Origin: DATCRE01 sp964235605
GTDB taxonomy: Bacteria > Bacteroidota > Bacteroidia > Cytophagales > Cyclobacteriaceae
Assembly: GCA_964235605.1 (NCBI GenBank)
Contig: CAXSCR010000001.1
Coordinates: forward strand, 186,001-250,000
DNA length: 64,000 nt
Direction: 5' to 3'
The notes beneath the pieces were generated by a model, which was not told where the DNA came from, did not search any database, and saw only the letters and a program-made list of their open reading frames with translations. The translations under genes and the position numbers were made by a program. Positions 41,658 through 50,772 of the stretch are shown piece by piece (the first letter of the stretch is position 1; each line of letters starts with the position of its first letter).

Positions 41658-42908
41658 ATGGAAAAAATTGGAATCATTGGTCTGGGTTACGTTGGCCTTC
41701 CCTTGGCCGTTGAATTTGGAAAATTATTAAACGTAGTAGGCTTCGATATTAATAGAGAACGTATTGAAGAACTCCAAAAAGGCTTAGATCGTACACGAGA
41801 AGTTGATGCGGCTGAGTTAAAAAACTCCTCAGGACTTACATTTTCTTATACCCTCGGGGATTTAAAAGAAGTAAATTATTTCGTTGTAACAGTACCCACT
41901 CCGGTTGATGATTCTAAAAAGCCTGACTTAAGGCCTTTGGAAAGTGCCAGTAAAACAGTAGGTAATGTGTTGAAGAAAGGCGACATCGTTATTTATGAAT
42001 CAACTGTTTTTCCGGGCTGCACCGAAGAAGTTTGTGTCCCCATACTAGAAAAAGTAAGCGGCTTAAGATTCAATATAGATTTTTTCTGTGGCTATTCACC
42101 CGAAAGAATAAATCCAGGTGATAAGCTTCATCGTGTTACCACCATTAAAAAGGTAACGAGTGGAAGTACACCTGAGATTGCAGAAAAGGTTGATCAACTT
42201 TATAAAAAGATTATCACCGCCGGAACGCATAAAGCTTCTTCATTAAAAGTTGCTGAAGCCGCAAAAGTAATTGAGAACTCGCAGCGTGATGTTAACATTG
42301 CATTCGTGAACGAGCTAGCGTTGATATTTGAGCGCATGGGCATTGATACGCATGAAGTGTTAGAGGCGGCAGGAACAAAATGGAATTTTCTTCCATTTAA
42401 ACCCGGCTTGGTTGGTGGCCACTGCATAGGGGTAGATCCTTATTACCTTACGCATAAAGCAGAGAGTCTTGGATATCATTCTGAAGTTATTCTTTCAGGA
42501 CGACGAATTAATGACAACATGGGCAAACATATTGCTAACTGTGTCATTAAATTAATGGCGCAGCATGAGCATCCTATTCATAAAGCCAACATATTGGTAC
42601 TGGGTATAACTTTCAAAGAAAACTGTCCTGACATTCGTAATAGCAGAGTTGTAGATGTAATTAACGAACTTCAAAGCTTTGGAACACTGGTTGATATTTA
42701 TGACCCCCAAGCCGATGCTGCCGAAGTTAAACATGAGTATGGACTTGATCTTATTGCATCACTAAATAAAAAATACCACGCGATTGTGCTTGCCGTAAAT
42801 CACCAGGAATTCAACAAAATTGATTGGCGCACAATACGAGATGAAAATACCGTGGTGTATGATGTAAAAGGAACATTAGATAAATCAATAGTAACAGCAC
42901 GACTTTAA
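41658..42908 (+). CDS. wbpA: UDP-N-acetylglucosamine 6-dehydrogenase (WbpA/TviB type)
   Basis: 416 residues. The NAD-binding GLGYVGLPLAVEFGK opens the protein; the central TVFPGCTEEVCVPILEKVSG and YSPERINPGDKLHRV are typical of the TviB/WbpA branch; the catalytic Cys256 is in GLVGGHCIGVDPYYLTH; the C-terminal domain has VLGITFKENCPDIRNSR. It oxidises a UDP-N-acetylhexosamine at C6 to the uronic acid. GlcNAc rather than GalNAc is preferred because wbpE-, wbpD- and wbpB-like genes follow, which use UDP-GlcNAcA. Four bases separate it from galE. Confidence 0.9.
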   Translation: MEKIGIIGLGYVGLPLAVEFGKLLNVVGFDINRERIEELQKGLDRTREVDAAELKNSSGLTFSYTLGDLKEVNYFVVTVPTPVDDSKKPDLRPLESASKTVGNVLKKGDIVIYESTVFPGCTEEVCVPILEKVSGLRFNIDFFCGYSPERINPGDKLHRVTTIKKVTSGSTPEIAEKVDQLYKKIITAGTHKASSLKVAEAAKVIENSQRDVNIAFVNELALIFERMGIDTHEVLEAAGTKWNFLPFKPGLVGGHCIGVDPYYLTHKAESLGYHSEVILSGRRINDNMGKHIANCVIKLMAQHEHPIHKANILVLGITFKENCPDIRNSRVVDVINELQSFGTLVDIYDPQADAAEVKHEYGLDLIASLNKKYHAIVLAVNHQEFNKIDWRTIRDENTVVYDVKGTLDKSIVTARL

Positions 42909-42912
42909 ACAT

Positions 42913-43941
42913 ATGAGTGATAAAAAAATATTAGTAACAGGCGGCGCGGGTTATATCGGCGCACATACCGTAGTTGAATTGATTCACGCGGGCTTTGAAC
43001 CTGTCATTATTGATGACTTATCAAAAAGTGATCGCACACTTTTAGCTGGAATTGAAAAAATAACTGGGAAGAAGCCAACCTTTTATGAAGGAGATTGCTG
43101 TGATAAAGAATTCGTTAGCAAAGTTTTTAAAAAAGAAGGTCTTTTTCATTGTGTCATGCACTTCGCTGCATTTAAATCAGTTGGCGAGTCTGTTGCAAAG
43201 CCACTCTATTATTATCGTAATAATGTAGGTTCAGTGGTTACGCTGTTGGAAGTAATGCAAGAGAATAAAATCAAAGACATTATCTTCTCTTCTTCGTGTA
43301 CAGTTTATGGCCAGCCTGATCATATTCCCGTAGACGAAACTGCGCCATTCAAAAGAGCGGAGTCTCCATACGGCGCTACCAAACAAATGTCTGAAAGAAT
43401 TTTAGAAGACACGTACTTAACAGGATTACGTGTTATCTCATTACGCTACTTCAATCCGATTGGTGCGCATCCAAGTGCTTCGATGGGCGAACTTCCTATT
43501 GGTGTACCTAACAATCTCGTTCCATTCATTACACAAACGGCTGCAGGCAAGCGTGAGAAGCTCACCGTATTTGGTAATGACTACAATACACCTGACGGCT
43601 CATGCCTAAGAGATTTTATTCACGTGGTTGACCTGGCCCTAGCGCACGTACAAGCCATGAAGCACTTCGGAAAATTAGCAAATGGTAACGTGTATGAAGT
43701 CTTTAATCTTGGAACGGGTATAGGTGTTTCTGTTCTTGAACTGATAAATAAATTTGAAGCCGTAACAGGCGTTAAATTAAATTATACCATTGGTACACGT
43801 AGACCAGGTGACGTAGAGAAAGTTTACGCCGATCCTGCTAAGGTCAATAAGGAACTTGGCTGGAAAACAAAATTCTCCATTGAGGATGCCTTACTACATG
43901 CATGGCAGTGGGAGAAAGCGTTGTTAGTCGTTAATCGTTAA
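42913..43941 (+). CDS. galE: UDP-glucose/UDP-GlcNAc 4-epimerase
   Basis: 342 residues, extended SDR fold: GGAGYIGAHTVVEL, SSSCTVYG with the catalytic Ser/Thr, and YxxxK in ESPYGATKQM. The C-terminal half has GxPNNLVPFITQTAAGKREKLTVFG, the GalE hallmark. It inverts C4 of UDP-glucose or UDP-GlcNAc. Its position inside the diacetamido-uronate cluster suggests it supplies a galacto-configured residue for the same polymer. The last codons (LLVVNR) lie in the first words of the TTAATCG repeat that follows. Confidence 0.92.
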   Translation: MSDKKILVTGGAGYIGAHTVVELIHAGFEPVIIDDLSKSDRTLLAGIEKITGKKPTFYEGDCCDKEFVSKVFKKEGLFHCVMHFAAFKSVGESVAKPLYYYRNNVGSVVTLLEVMQENKIKDIIFSSSCTVYGQPDHIPVDETAPFKRAESPYGATKQMSERILEDTYLTGLRVISLRYFNPIGAHPSASMGELPIGVPNNLVPFITQTAAGKREKLTVFGNDYNTPDGSCLRDFIHVVDLALAHVQAMKHFGKLANGNVYEVFNLGTGIGVSVLELINKFEAVTGVKLNYTIGTRRPGDVEKVYADPAKVNKELGWKTKFSIEDALLHAWQWEKALLVVNR

Positions 43942-44075
43942 TCGTATCAGTTATTCGTAAATGTTAATTGATAATCAATTTAATCAAACACCATGACGAC
44001 CAACAGATAACTATTAACGGATAACTATTAACTTAACTATTAACTTAACGAATAACGTATAACCGATAACGGAAA
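43925..44075. repeat. TTAATCGTTAATCG word repeat in inverted arms
   Basis: GTTAATCGTTAATCG, GTTATTCGTAAATG and GTTAATTGATAATC words begin inside the last codons of galE. The second half (TAACTATTAACGGATAAC, ACTATTAACTTAAC, GAATAACGTATAACC) contains the reverse-complement words. It fills almost the whole 138-bp gap to the next gene and could form an extended imperfect hairpin. Confidence 0.8.
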
Positions 44076-44079
44076 AAGA

Positions 44080-45195
44080 ATGAAAATAAAAATGGCAGAC
44101 CTGCAAAGCCAATATCTCCGAATAAAACTGGAGATAGATGCTGCCATCCAGGAAGTGTTAACATCAACCGCTTTTATTCAAGGTCCGCAGGTTAATACCT
44201 TTTCAGAGTCATTGGCAAAATATACAGGTGCCGAATTTGTTATTCCTTGTGCTAACGGTACCGATGCACTTCAAATTGCTATGATGGCACTTGACTTCAA
44301 AGCAGGTAGCGAAGTTATTCTTCCGGTTCATACGTATGTGGCCACTGCTGAAGTAATCGCTTTATTGGGGCTCATTCCTGTTTTTATTGATGTTGATGAG
44401 AAGACCTTCAACATCAATGTTGACGAGCTAGAAAGCAAAATTACAAGCAAAACAGTTGGCATTGTTCCAGTTCATCTTTATGGACAATGTGCTAATATGG
44501 AATCGATATTAAAGATTGCGTCGAAGCACAATTTGCATGTCATTGAAGACACAGCACAAGCACTCGGGGCAGAATATAAGTTTTCCAACGGGACTGTAAA
44601 GAAGGCTGGCACAATGGGCATCATCGGCACAACCTCATTCTTCCCCTCTAAAAACTTAGGATGTTACGGTGATGGCGGCGCTATTTTTACGAATGACAAA
44701 TCGTTGGCTGAAAAAATAAAGATGATTGCCAATCATGGACAACGAATAAAATATCACCATGATATCATAGGCGTTAATAGCCGACTCGACACATTACAAG
44801 CGGCCATTCTAAATGTTAAATTAAAATACTTGGATGACTATGCCCTTTGTCGCAATGAAGCAGCGAATTACTATGACAAGGCTTTGACAGGAATTGACGG
44901 CGTATCTATACCATCACGAGATAGCCACTCTACGCATGTGTTTCATCAATACACCTTGAAAGTAAAAAATCGTGATGGATTAAAAGAACATTTAGAGCAA
45001 AACGGAATACCATCGATGATCTATTATCCTGTTTCACTTCATTTACAAAAAGCGTATCAGCGGTCTGGTTTTGGTGAAGGATCTTTTCCTGTTACCGAAC
45101 GATTATCTAAAACTGTAATCTCGTTACCCATTCATACAGAAATGCAAACTGATGAATTGGAATATATTTCAAACACCATTAGAAAATTCTATTGA
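44080..45195 (+). CDS. wbpE: DegT/DnrJ/EryC1 aminotransferase (WbpE-like)
   Basis: 371 residues, sugar aminotransferase family. PLP Lys191 is in TTSFFPSKNLGCYGDGGAIF; VHLYGQCANM and VIEDTAQALGAEY are the other PLP-pocket motifs. In this context it probably aminates UDP-3-keto-GlcNAcA to the 3-amino sugar, as P. aeruginosa WbpE does. The stop codon overlaps the ATG of the acetyltransferase gene by one base (TGATG), which implies coupled translation. Confidence 0.88.
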   Translation: MKIKMADLQSQYLRIKLEIDAAIQEVLTSTAFIQGPQVNTFSESLAKYTGAEFVIPCANGTDALQIAMMALDFKAGSEVILPVHTYVATAEVIALLGLIPVFIDVDEKTFNINVDELESKITSKTVGIVPVHLYGQCANMESILKIASKHNLHVIEDTAQALGAEYKFSNGTVKKAGTMGIIGTTSFFPSKNLGCYGDGGAIFTNDKSLAEKIKMIANHGQRIKYHHDIIGVNSRLDTLQAAILNVKLKYLDDYALCRNEAANYYDKALTGIDGVSIPSRDSHSTHVFHQYTLKVKNRDGLKEHLEQNGIPSMIYYPVSLHLQKAYQRSGFGEGSFPVTERLSKTVISLPIHTEMQTDELEYISNTIRKFY

Positions 45196-45791
45196 TGATT
45201 GCCGAAGAAAAAAAATATTATGCACATCCTACAGCCATAATAGACGATGGTTGTGAGATTGCTACAGGCGCAAAAATCTGGCACTTCTCCCACATTATGC
45301 CCAATTGTAAGATAGGTGAGAATTGTAACATCGGTCAAAACGTTGTGATATCTCCAGAAGTAGTACTTGGTAAAAATGTTAAAGTTCAAAACAACGTTTC
45401 TATCTATACGGGTGTTCAATGCGAGGATGATGTGTTTTTAGGCCCTTCTATGGTTTTTACAAATGTCATAAATCCGCGAAGCGCGGTAAATAGAAAAAAT
45501 CAATACGCAAAAACATTGGTGAAGACAGGCGCTACCATTGGCGCCAATGCTACAATAGTATGCGGACATGACATTGGCAGATTCGCTTTTATAGGAGCGG
45601 GTGCAGTTGTTACGAAAGATGTTCCAGACTACGCATTGCTAATGGGAAACCCTGCTCGACAAACCGGATGGATGAGTGAGTATGGTCACAAACTTCAATT
45701 TGATAAAAAGGGCTTTGCCGTTTGTCCAGAAAGTGAAGAGAAGTATAAATTAGAGAATGGCAAGGTTAGTAAATTAGTTAACAATCAATGA
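45195..45791 (+). CDS. wbpD: Left-handed beta-helix N-acetyltransferase (WbpD-like)
   Basis: 198 residues. Hexapeptide repeats run from about residue 12 to 150 (HPTAIIDDGCEIATGAKIWH, NCKIGENCNIGQNVVI, GATIGANATIVCGHDIGRFA, IGAGAVVTKDVP), and the C-terminus has LLMGNPARQTGWMSEYG, a strong signature of WbpD-type enzymes. It acetylates the 3-amino group of the UDP-2-acetamido-3-amino-glucuronate made by the preceding enzyme. The start is the ATG at 45195. It overlaps the next gene by four bases. Confidence 0.9.
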   Translation: MIAEEKKYYAHPTAIIDDGCEIATGAKIWHFSHIMPNCKIGENCNIGQNVVISPEVVLGKNVKVQNNVSIYTGVQCEDDVFLGPSMVFTNVINPRSAVNRKNQYAKTLVKTGATIGANATIVCGHDIGRFAFIGAGAVVTKDVPDYALLMGNPARQTGWMSEYGHKLQFDKKGFAVCPESEEKYKLENGKVSKLVNNQ

Positions 45792-46726
45792 AGAATTTTG
45801 CATTAATAGGAGCAGCCGGTTTTATTGCACCACGTCATTTAAAAGCAATAAAAGAAACAGGCAATAATTTAGTAGCCGCATTAGATAAACACGATAATGT
45901 TGGCGTGCTTGATTCTCATTTTCCAAAAGCAGATTTTTTCGTAGAGTTCGAAAGATTTGATCGCCACTTGGATAAGTTAAAGCGTCAAGGTATAAAGACT
46001 GATTATGTTTCTATTTGCTCTCCCAATTACCTTCATGATTCTCATATACGTTTCGCTTTAAGACATGGTGCAGATGCTATTTGTGAGAAGCCGCTGGTTC
46101 TAAATCCATGGAACGTAGATGCCTTATTAGAAATAGAAAATGAAACCGGCAGAAAAACATTTACGATCCTTCAGCTACGCCTACATCCTGTAATTCAAGA
46201 ATTAAAAAGGAAGGTTGAGCAAGCTGATAAAAACAAAATATTCGATATAGATCTCACGTACATTACCTCACGCGGCAACTGGTATTTTACAAGTTGGAAA
46301 GGCGATCTTTCAAAATCGGGGGGCATTGCTTCAAATATTGGAATCCATTTTTTTGACATGCTACAGTGGATTTTTGGAAATGTGAAAAGCAATGCGGTTC
46401 ATATCATGCAGCCGGATAAAGCATCTGGTTTTCTTGAGTTAGAAAAAGCACGTGTACGGTGGTTCCTTAGCATAGATTATAATGATGTTCCTCAAAATGT
46501 AAAAGAAAAAGGTGTCCGTACTTTTCGATCAATCAATATTGAAGGTAGTGAGCTAGAATTCAGCGAAGGCTTTACAGACTTGCATACCAGAAGCTATGAA
46601 CAAATAATTGCAGGTAAGGGATTCACTTTATCAGACGCTAAAAATTCAATACAAATTGCACATGACATACGGCTGGCTGCACCGGTAGGTAAGACTTCAA
46701 ATGTACATCCATTTGTAAAGTCATAG
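45788..46726 (+). CDS. wbpB: Gfo/Idh/MocA sugar oxidoreductase (WbpB-like)
   Basis: 312 residues. An N-terminal Rossmann domain (FALIGAAGFIAPRHLKAIKE, VSICSPNYLH, CEKPLVLNPWNVD, with the conserved EKP Lys) is followed by the Gfo/Idh/MocA beta-sheet domain, where NWYFTSWKGDLSKSGGIASN and GIHFFDMLQWIFG match WbpB/WlbA proteins. It oxidises C3 of UDP-GlcNAcA, giving the keto sugar for the aminotransferase. Together with the three preceding genes (wbpA, wbpE, wbpD) it completes a route to UDP-2,3-diacetamido-2,3-dideoxy-glucuronate. Confidence 0.9.
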   Translation: MKNFALIGAAGFIAPRHLKAIKETGNNLVAALDKHDNVGVLDSHFPKADFFVEFERFDRHLDKLKRQGIKTDYVSICSPNYLHDSHIRFALRHGADAICEKPLVLNPWNVDALLEIENETGRKTFTILQLRLHPVIQELKRKVEQADKNKIFDIDLTYITSRGNWYFTSWKGDLSKSGGIASNIGIHFFDMLQWIFGNVKSNAVHIMQPDKASGFLELEKARVRWFLSIDYNDVPQNVKEKGVRTFRSINIEGSELEFSEGFTDLHTRSYEQIIAGKGFTLSDAKNSIQIAHDIRLAAPVGKTSNVHPFVKS

Positions 46727-46844
46727 GTCTTATTTATTAGTGAATAAATGACAGTTAGAAAACAACCATCGGTATTGCGCTTTATAGAGTATTGCCACTC
46801 GCATTTAAAATGTAATTTTGAGTGAATTTTGATCCCAAACGGCT

Positions 46845-47960
46845 ATGGCTAAAAAAGCATTAATAACAGGAGTAACAGGGCAAGATGGCGCATACCTTAC
46901 AGAGTTACTTCTGGCTAAAGGATATGAAGTTCATGGTATAAAGCGCAGAAGTTCACTCTTTAATACTGACCGTATAGATCACCTCTACCAAGATCCTCAC
47001 GAAAATAATATCAAGCTTAATCTACATTATGGAGATCTTACAGATTCAGGGAATGTAATACGTTTAGTTCAAGAAATTCAACCCGACGAAATATATAATC
47101 TTGGCGCCATGTCGCATGTTCGGGTAAGTTTTGATATGCCCGAGTATACTGCGAATGTTGATGGACTTGGAACTCTGCGTTTACTAGAGGCTATTCGCAT
47201 TCTTGGGTTGACAGAGAAAACAAAATTTTATCAAGCCTCCACTTCAGAACTTTATGGATTAGTTCAAGAAGTTCCGCAGAAGGAAACCACTCCATTCTAT
47301 CCCCGATCTCCCTATGCTGTGGCTAAACTTTTTAGCTATTGGATGGTTGTAAACTATCGCGAAGCCTATAACATGTTTGCCTCGAATGGTATTTTGTTTA
47401 ATCATGAATCACCCGTGCGTGGTGAAACTTTTGTAACTCGAAAGATTACAAGAGCAGCATGTCGTATCGCTTTAGGTTTGCAACAGACTCTCTTCATGGG
47501 TAATCTCGACGCGAAACGTGATTGGGGTCATGCGAAAGATTATGTAGAAGCCATGTGGCTTATGATGCAACAAGCTAAGTCAGATGATTTTGTTATTGCT
47601 ACCGGCATTACCACAACTGTGCGTGAGTTTATAATTAAAACGTTTCAACGTCTCGGTATTACACTTAAGTTTTCAGGAACTGGCTTAAATGAAAAGGCCG
47701 TGATCGTAAAGTCTGAAAATGCTGAGTTCCTCGTAAAAGCAGGACAAGAAGTTGTTAAAATAGATCCTAAATATTTCAGACCTACTGAGGTTGAGTTATT
47801 AATAGGTGATCCATCCAAGGCAAAAGCGACTTTAGGATGGAAACTAAAATACGACCTTGATGCGTTGATAGAAGAAATGGTTAGCCACGATCTGTCTTTA
47901 TTCAAACGTGACCATTATTTAAAGGAAGGCGGCCACAAAATTTTCCATTACAACGAATAA
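46845..47960 (+). CDS. gmd: GDP-mannose 4,6-dehydratase
   Basis: 371 residues, extended SDR. Motifs: ITGVTGQDGAYLTELLL (the Gmd fingerprint), KRRSSLFNTDRIDHLY, the catalytic Thr in ASTSELYG and YxxxK in RSPYAVAKLFSYW, plus LFNHESPVRGETFVTRKI. It converts GDP-mannose to GDP-4-keto-6-deoxymannose with bound NADP. Its stop overlaps the next ATG by one base, and the product goes directly to the fucose synthase encoded there. The preceding gap is 118 bp and no clear promoter was found in it. Confidence 0.96.
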   Translation: MAKKALITGVTGQDGAYLTELLLAKGYEVHGIKRRSSLFNTDRIDHLYQDPHENNIKLNLHYGDLTDSGNVIRLVQEIQPDEIYNLGAMSHVRVSFDMPEYTANVDGLGTLRLLEAIRILGLTEKTKFYQASTSELYGLVQEVPQKETTPFYPRSPYAVAKLFSYWMVVNYREAYNMFASNGILFNHESPVRGETFVTRKITRAACRIALGLQQTLFMGNLDAKRDWGHAKDYVEAMWLMMQQAKSDDFVIATGITTTVREFIIKTFQRLGITLKFSGTGLNEKAVIVKSENAEFLVKAGQEVVKIDPKYFRPTEVELLIGDPSKAKATLGWKLKYDLDALIEEMVSHDLSLFKRDHYLKEGGHKIFHYNE

Positions 47961-48901
47961 TGCAGAAAGATTCTAAAATATATGTAGCTGGAGCCAATGG
48001 CATGGTAGGGTCTGCCATTGTGAGAAAGTTAAAAAGTGAAGGATTTACAAATTTATTGACGCCTTCATCCAAAGAAATTGACCTGCGTAGTCAGCAGCAG
48101 GTAGAGACGTTCTTTGCTTTAGAAAAGCCGGAGTACGTGTTTTTAGCCGCCGCTAAAGTTGGTGGTATAATGGCCAACAATACTTATCGGGCTGATTTCT
48201 TGTATGAGAATTTAATGATTGAGTGTAATGTAATCCATCAAAGCTATGTACACCATGTCAAGAAATTATTGTTTCTTGGCTCTTCATGCATTTACCCTAA
48301 GCTTGCGCCTCAACCTTTAAAAGAAGACTCGCTACTTTCTGGCTATCTGGAAACAACGAATGAGCCCTATGCCATAGCAAAAATTTCAGGCATCAAATTA
48401 TGCGAGAGTTATCGGTTGCAGTATGGTTGTGATTTTATCAGCGCTATGCCTACTAACCTGTATGGCCCAAATGATAATTACGATTTAGAACGTTCGCATG
48501 TAATTCCAGCCTTAATAAGGAAATTTCATGAAGCCAGAATTAATGGCCAGCCTATAGTAGAGGTATGGGGTACCGGCACACCCAAAAGAGAATTTCTTCA
48601 TGTTGATGATCTGGCTGATGCCTGTTTTTTCCTAATGAAAAATTATACTGGCCTTGGGTTCATCAACATCGGTATCGGTGAGGATTTCACCATCAAAGAA
48701 CTTGCTGAATTAATCAAGGAAATTGTCGGTTTTGACGGCGGAATAGTTTTTGACACCACAAAACCAGATGGTACACCCCGAAAACTCATGGATGTATCAA
48801 AGCTTAATGCACTTGGCTGGAAGCACAAAATAATGTTACACGCAGGTCTTGGTGAAGTGTATAAAACCGGATTCTTGAATAAAAGCAAAATTGAAATATA
48901 A
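47960..48901 (+). CDS. fcl: GDP-L-fucose synthase
   Basis: 313 residues, extended SDR: VAGANGMVGSAIVRKL, AAAKVGGIMANN, LGSSCIYPKLAPQPLKE, and YxxxK in EPYAIAKISGIKLCESYR. These match WcaG/Fcl closely. It epimerises C3 and C5 of the keto intermediate and reduces C4 with NADPH to make GDP-L-fucose. With gmd it makes the complete fucose-donor pathway, so the polymer probably contains L-fucose. One-base overlaps on both sides show tight coupling with gmd and the FkbM methyltransferase gene. Confidence 0.96.
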   Translation: MQKDSKIYVAGANGMVGSAIVRKLKSEGFTNLLTPSSKEIDLRSQQQVETFFALEKPEYVFLAAAKVGGIMANNTYRADFLYENLMIECNVIHQSYVHHVKKLLFLGSSCIYPKLAPQPLKEDSLLSGYLETTNEPYAIAKISGIKLCESYRLQYGCDFISAMPTNLYGPNDNYDLERSHVIPALIRKFHEARINGQPIVEVWGTGTPKREFLHVDDLADACFFLMKNYTGLGFINIGIGEDFTIKELAELIKEIVGFDGGIVFDTTKPDGTPRKLMDVSKLNALGWKHKIMLHAGLGEVYKTGFLNKSKIEI

Positions 48902-49611
48902 TGATCATGAAGTTCATATATAAAGGTTTAAAAAAAATTATCTCATTGTTTTATCCCGCAATACTGCATGCCAGGTATTCGTTTTCCCAAGAGGGCGAAG
49001 ATTTGTTACTTGACGCTTTCTTCGAAAATTATCCACAAGATTATAGAGGTTTTTATGTCGATATAGGTGCTCACCACCCGTTTCGTTTTTCAAATACCTA
49101 TCATTTCTACTCCAAGGGGTGGCAGGGGATCAATGTCGATGCAACACCCGGCAGTATGAATAATTTCAAGCGATATAGAAAAAGAGATATCAATATAGAA
49201 ATGGGTGTAGGTAATGAAGACAAAAGCTTAACATTCTATTGCTTTAATGAACCTGCCCTTAATACATTTGATGAAGCGCTGGCTAGACAAAGAGAGGGCA
49301 AATACAATTATTCAATCTCAAAAACCCAAACTGTGCAAGTACGATCTCTTAAAACTATATTGGATGATTATCTCCCACAAGGCACAAAAATTGATTTTAT
49401 AACGATAGATGTGGAAGGCCTGGATCTTGAAGTTTTGCTTTCGAATGATTGGCAGAAATATCGACCCAATCTTATCCTTGTCGAGTCGATTAACAACGAA
49501 GTTGAAACGGATAAGATTGAAAATCATTTAAAGGCGGAAAAATATCTGCGCGTTGGTGGCGGTCAAAGAACAAAAATTTTTATAGATCAAGTATTTCATG
49601 GAAAAGCCTAG
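48901..49611 (+). CDS. FkbM family methyltransferase
   Basis: 236 residues. The SAM-binding region reads YVDIGAHHPFRFSNTYHFYS with the acidic NVDATPGS strand end, and the second conserved element is DFITIDVEGLDLEVL, both typical of FkbM. Such enzymes O-methylate sugars in polysaccharide loci. Its start overlaps the fcl stop by one base, so methylation of the fucose or of a neighbouring residue is plausible, but the acceptor cannot be read. A 205-bp gap follows without an obvious promoter. Confidence 0.85.
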   Translation: MIMKFIYKGLKKIISLFYPAILHARYSFSQEGEDLLLDAFFENYPQDYRGFYVDIGAHHPFRFSNTYHFYSKGWQGINVDATPGSMNNFKRYRKRDINIEMGVGNEDKSLTFYCFNEPALNTFDEALARQREGKYNYSISKTQTVQVRSLKTILDDYLPQGTKIDFITIDVEGLDLEVLLSNDWQKYRPNLILVESINNEVETDKIENHLKAEKYLRVGGGQRTKIFIDQVFHGKA

Positions 49612-49816
49612 TGTTGTAACAATTTAGTTATGCAACATAATATTTAGACAGTTTTCGATCAGCCTGCTTTTTAGTAAAATTATTTTGACCTCAGTACCAC
49701 CCCAGGAAGCTTATGGATGTAAGTATGCAAACGCAGCTTGACTGGACCTATAAATAGTATTAAAAGAACTACTATCTAAAGTAATTAAAGATTGTCTAAA
49801 AGTAAAATGATTTGAA

Positions 49817-50737
49817 ATGCAGAATTCAGATGAGCCTTTTTTAGTGCCTATTTTGTTTATCATTTTTAATAGACCTCACCAAACGAAATCTGTATTTGAG
49901 GCCCTAAGAAAAATTAAGCCATCGCGGTTATATATAGCAGCAGACGGGCCTAGGCCATCCTCCGAAAGTGATTTGCAAAAGTGCCAGACATGTAAAGAAA
50001 TTGTAGAAGATATATCATGGCCCTGTGAAGTACGAACTCTTTTTAGAGAAAAGAATCTCGGATGTAAAAAAGCAGTAAGTGGCGCAATTGATTGGTTTTT
50101 TGAAGATGTAGAAGAGGGGATTATTTTAGAAGATGACTGCCTGCCTTCAACATCATTTTTTCTCTTTTGTAAAACATTATTATCCTTATATAGTAATGAT
50201 GAAAGAATAATGCAAATAAGCGGCACCAACCTATTAGAAAAATGGCGGGTAAATGAATGTGATTATTTCTTTTCATATTTTGGATCGGTGTGGGGATGGG
50301 CGACGTGGCGAAGGGCCTGGAAGTATTATGATGTAAATATGCCTTTATGGAATAATCCACAAGTAAAAAAAGCTGTGGAGTATATTTTGGCAGACAAAGA
50401 ACAATTTCAGGTAAGAAAAAGTAAATGCGATGCTGTAGTTAATAACCAGGTAGACACCTGGGACTATCAGTGGACATTTTGTAAATTAATTAACTCAGGA
50501 CTCTCCATAAATCCTTCACTTAATCTGGTTTCAAACATCGGGTTCGACGCTCAGGCCACGCATACTAAGAATGACTCTATATTGAATAATTTATCAAGAC
50601 ATGAAATTAAATTTACGATTAATCAAAATCATATAATCGTTTCAGACCGGGAATTCGATAAGCATTTTCATAAGATCACACAAGATTCGCCCTGGGTAAA
50701 ATTTATTTCTAGAATACGATCGATTTTTCTTAAGTAA
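49817..50737 (+). CDS. GT-A glycosyltransferase (HlpA/GNT-I-like)
   Basis: 306 residues. It opens with VPILFIIFNRPHQTKSVFEAL and has IAADGPRPSSESD, a metal-binding acidic motif EDDCLPS and an acceptor-side segment GSVWGWATWRRAWKYYD. This combination is typical of the nucleotide-sugar transferases often labelled HlpA-like in Bacteroidota polysaccharide clusters. Donor and acceptor are unknown. It lies 35 bp before the flippase gene. Confidence 0.78.
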   Translation: MQNSDEPFLVPILFIIFNRPHQTKSVFEALRKIKPSRLYIAADGPRPSSESDLQKCQTCKEIVEDISWPCEVRTLFREKNLGCKKAVSGAIDWFFEDVEEGIILEDDCLPSTSFFLFCKTLLSLYSNDERIMQISGTNLLEKWRVNECDYFFSYFGSVWGWATWRRAWKYYDVNMPLWNNPQVKKAVEYILADKEQFQVRKSKCDAVVNNQVDTWDYQWTFCKLINSGLSINPSLNLVSNIGFDAQATHTKNDSILNNLSRHEIKFTINQNHIIVSDREFDKHFHKITQDSPWVKFISRIRSIFLK

Positions 50738-50772
50738 GGCGTAAAGCGGCGAACCATTAATATTAAGAAACC

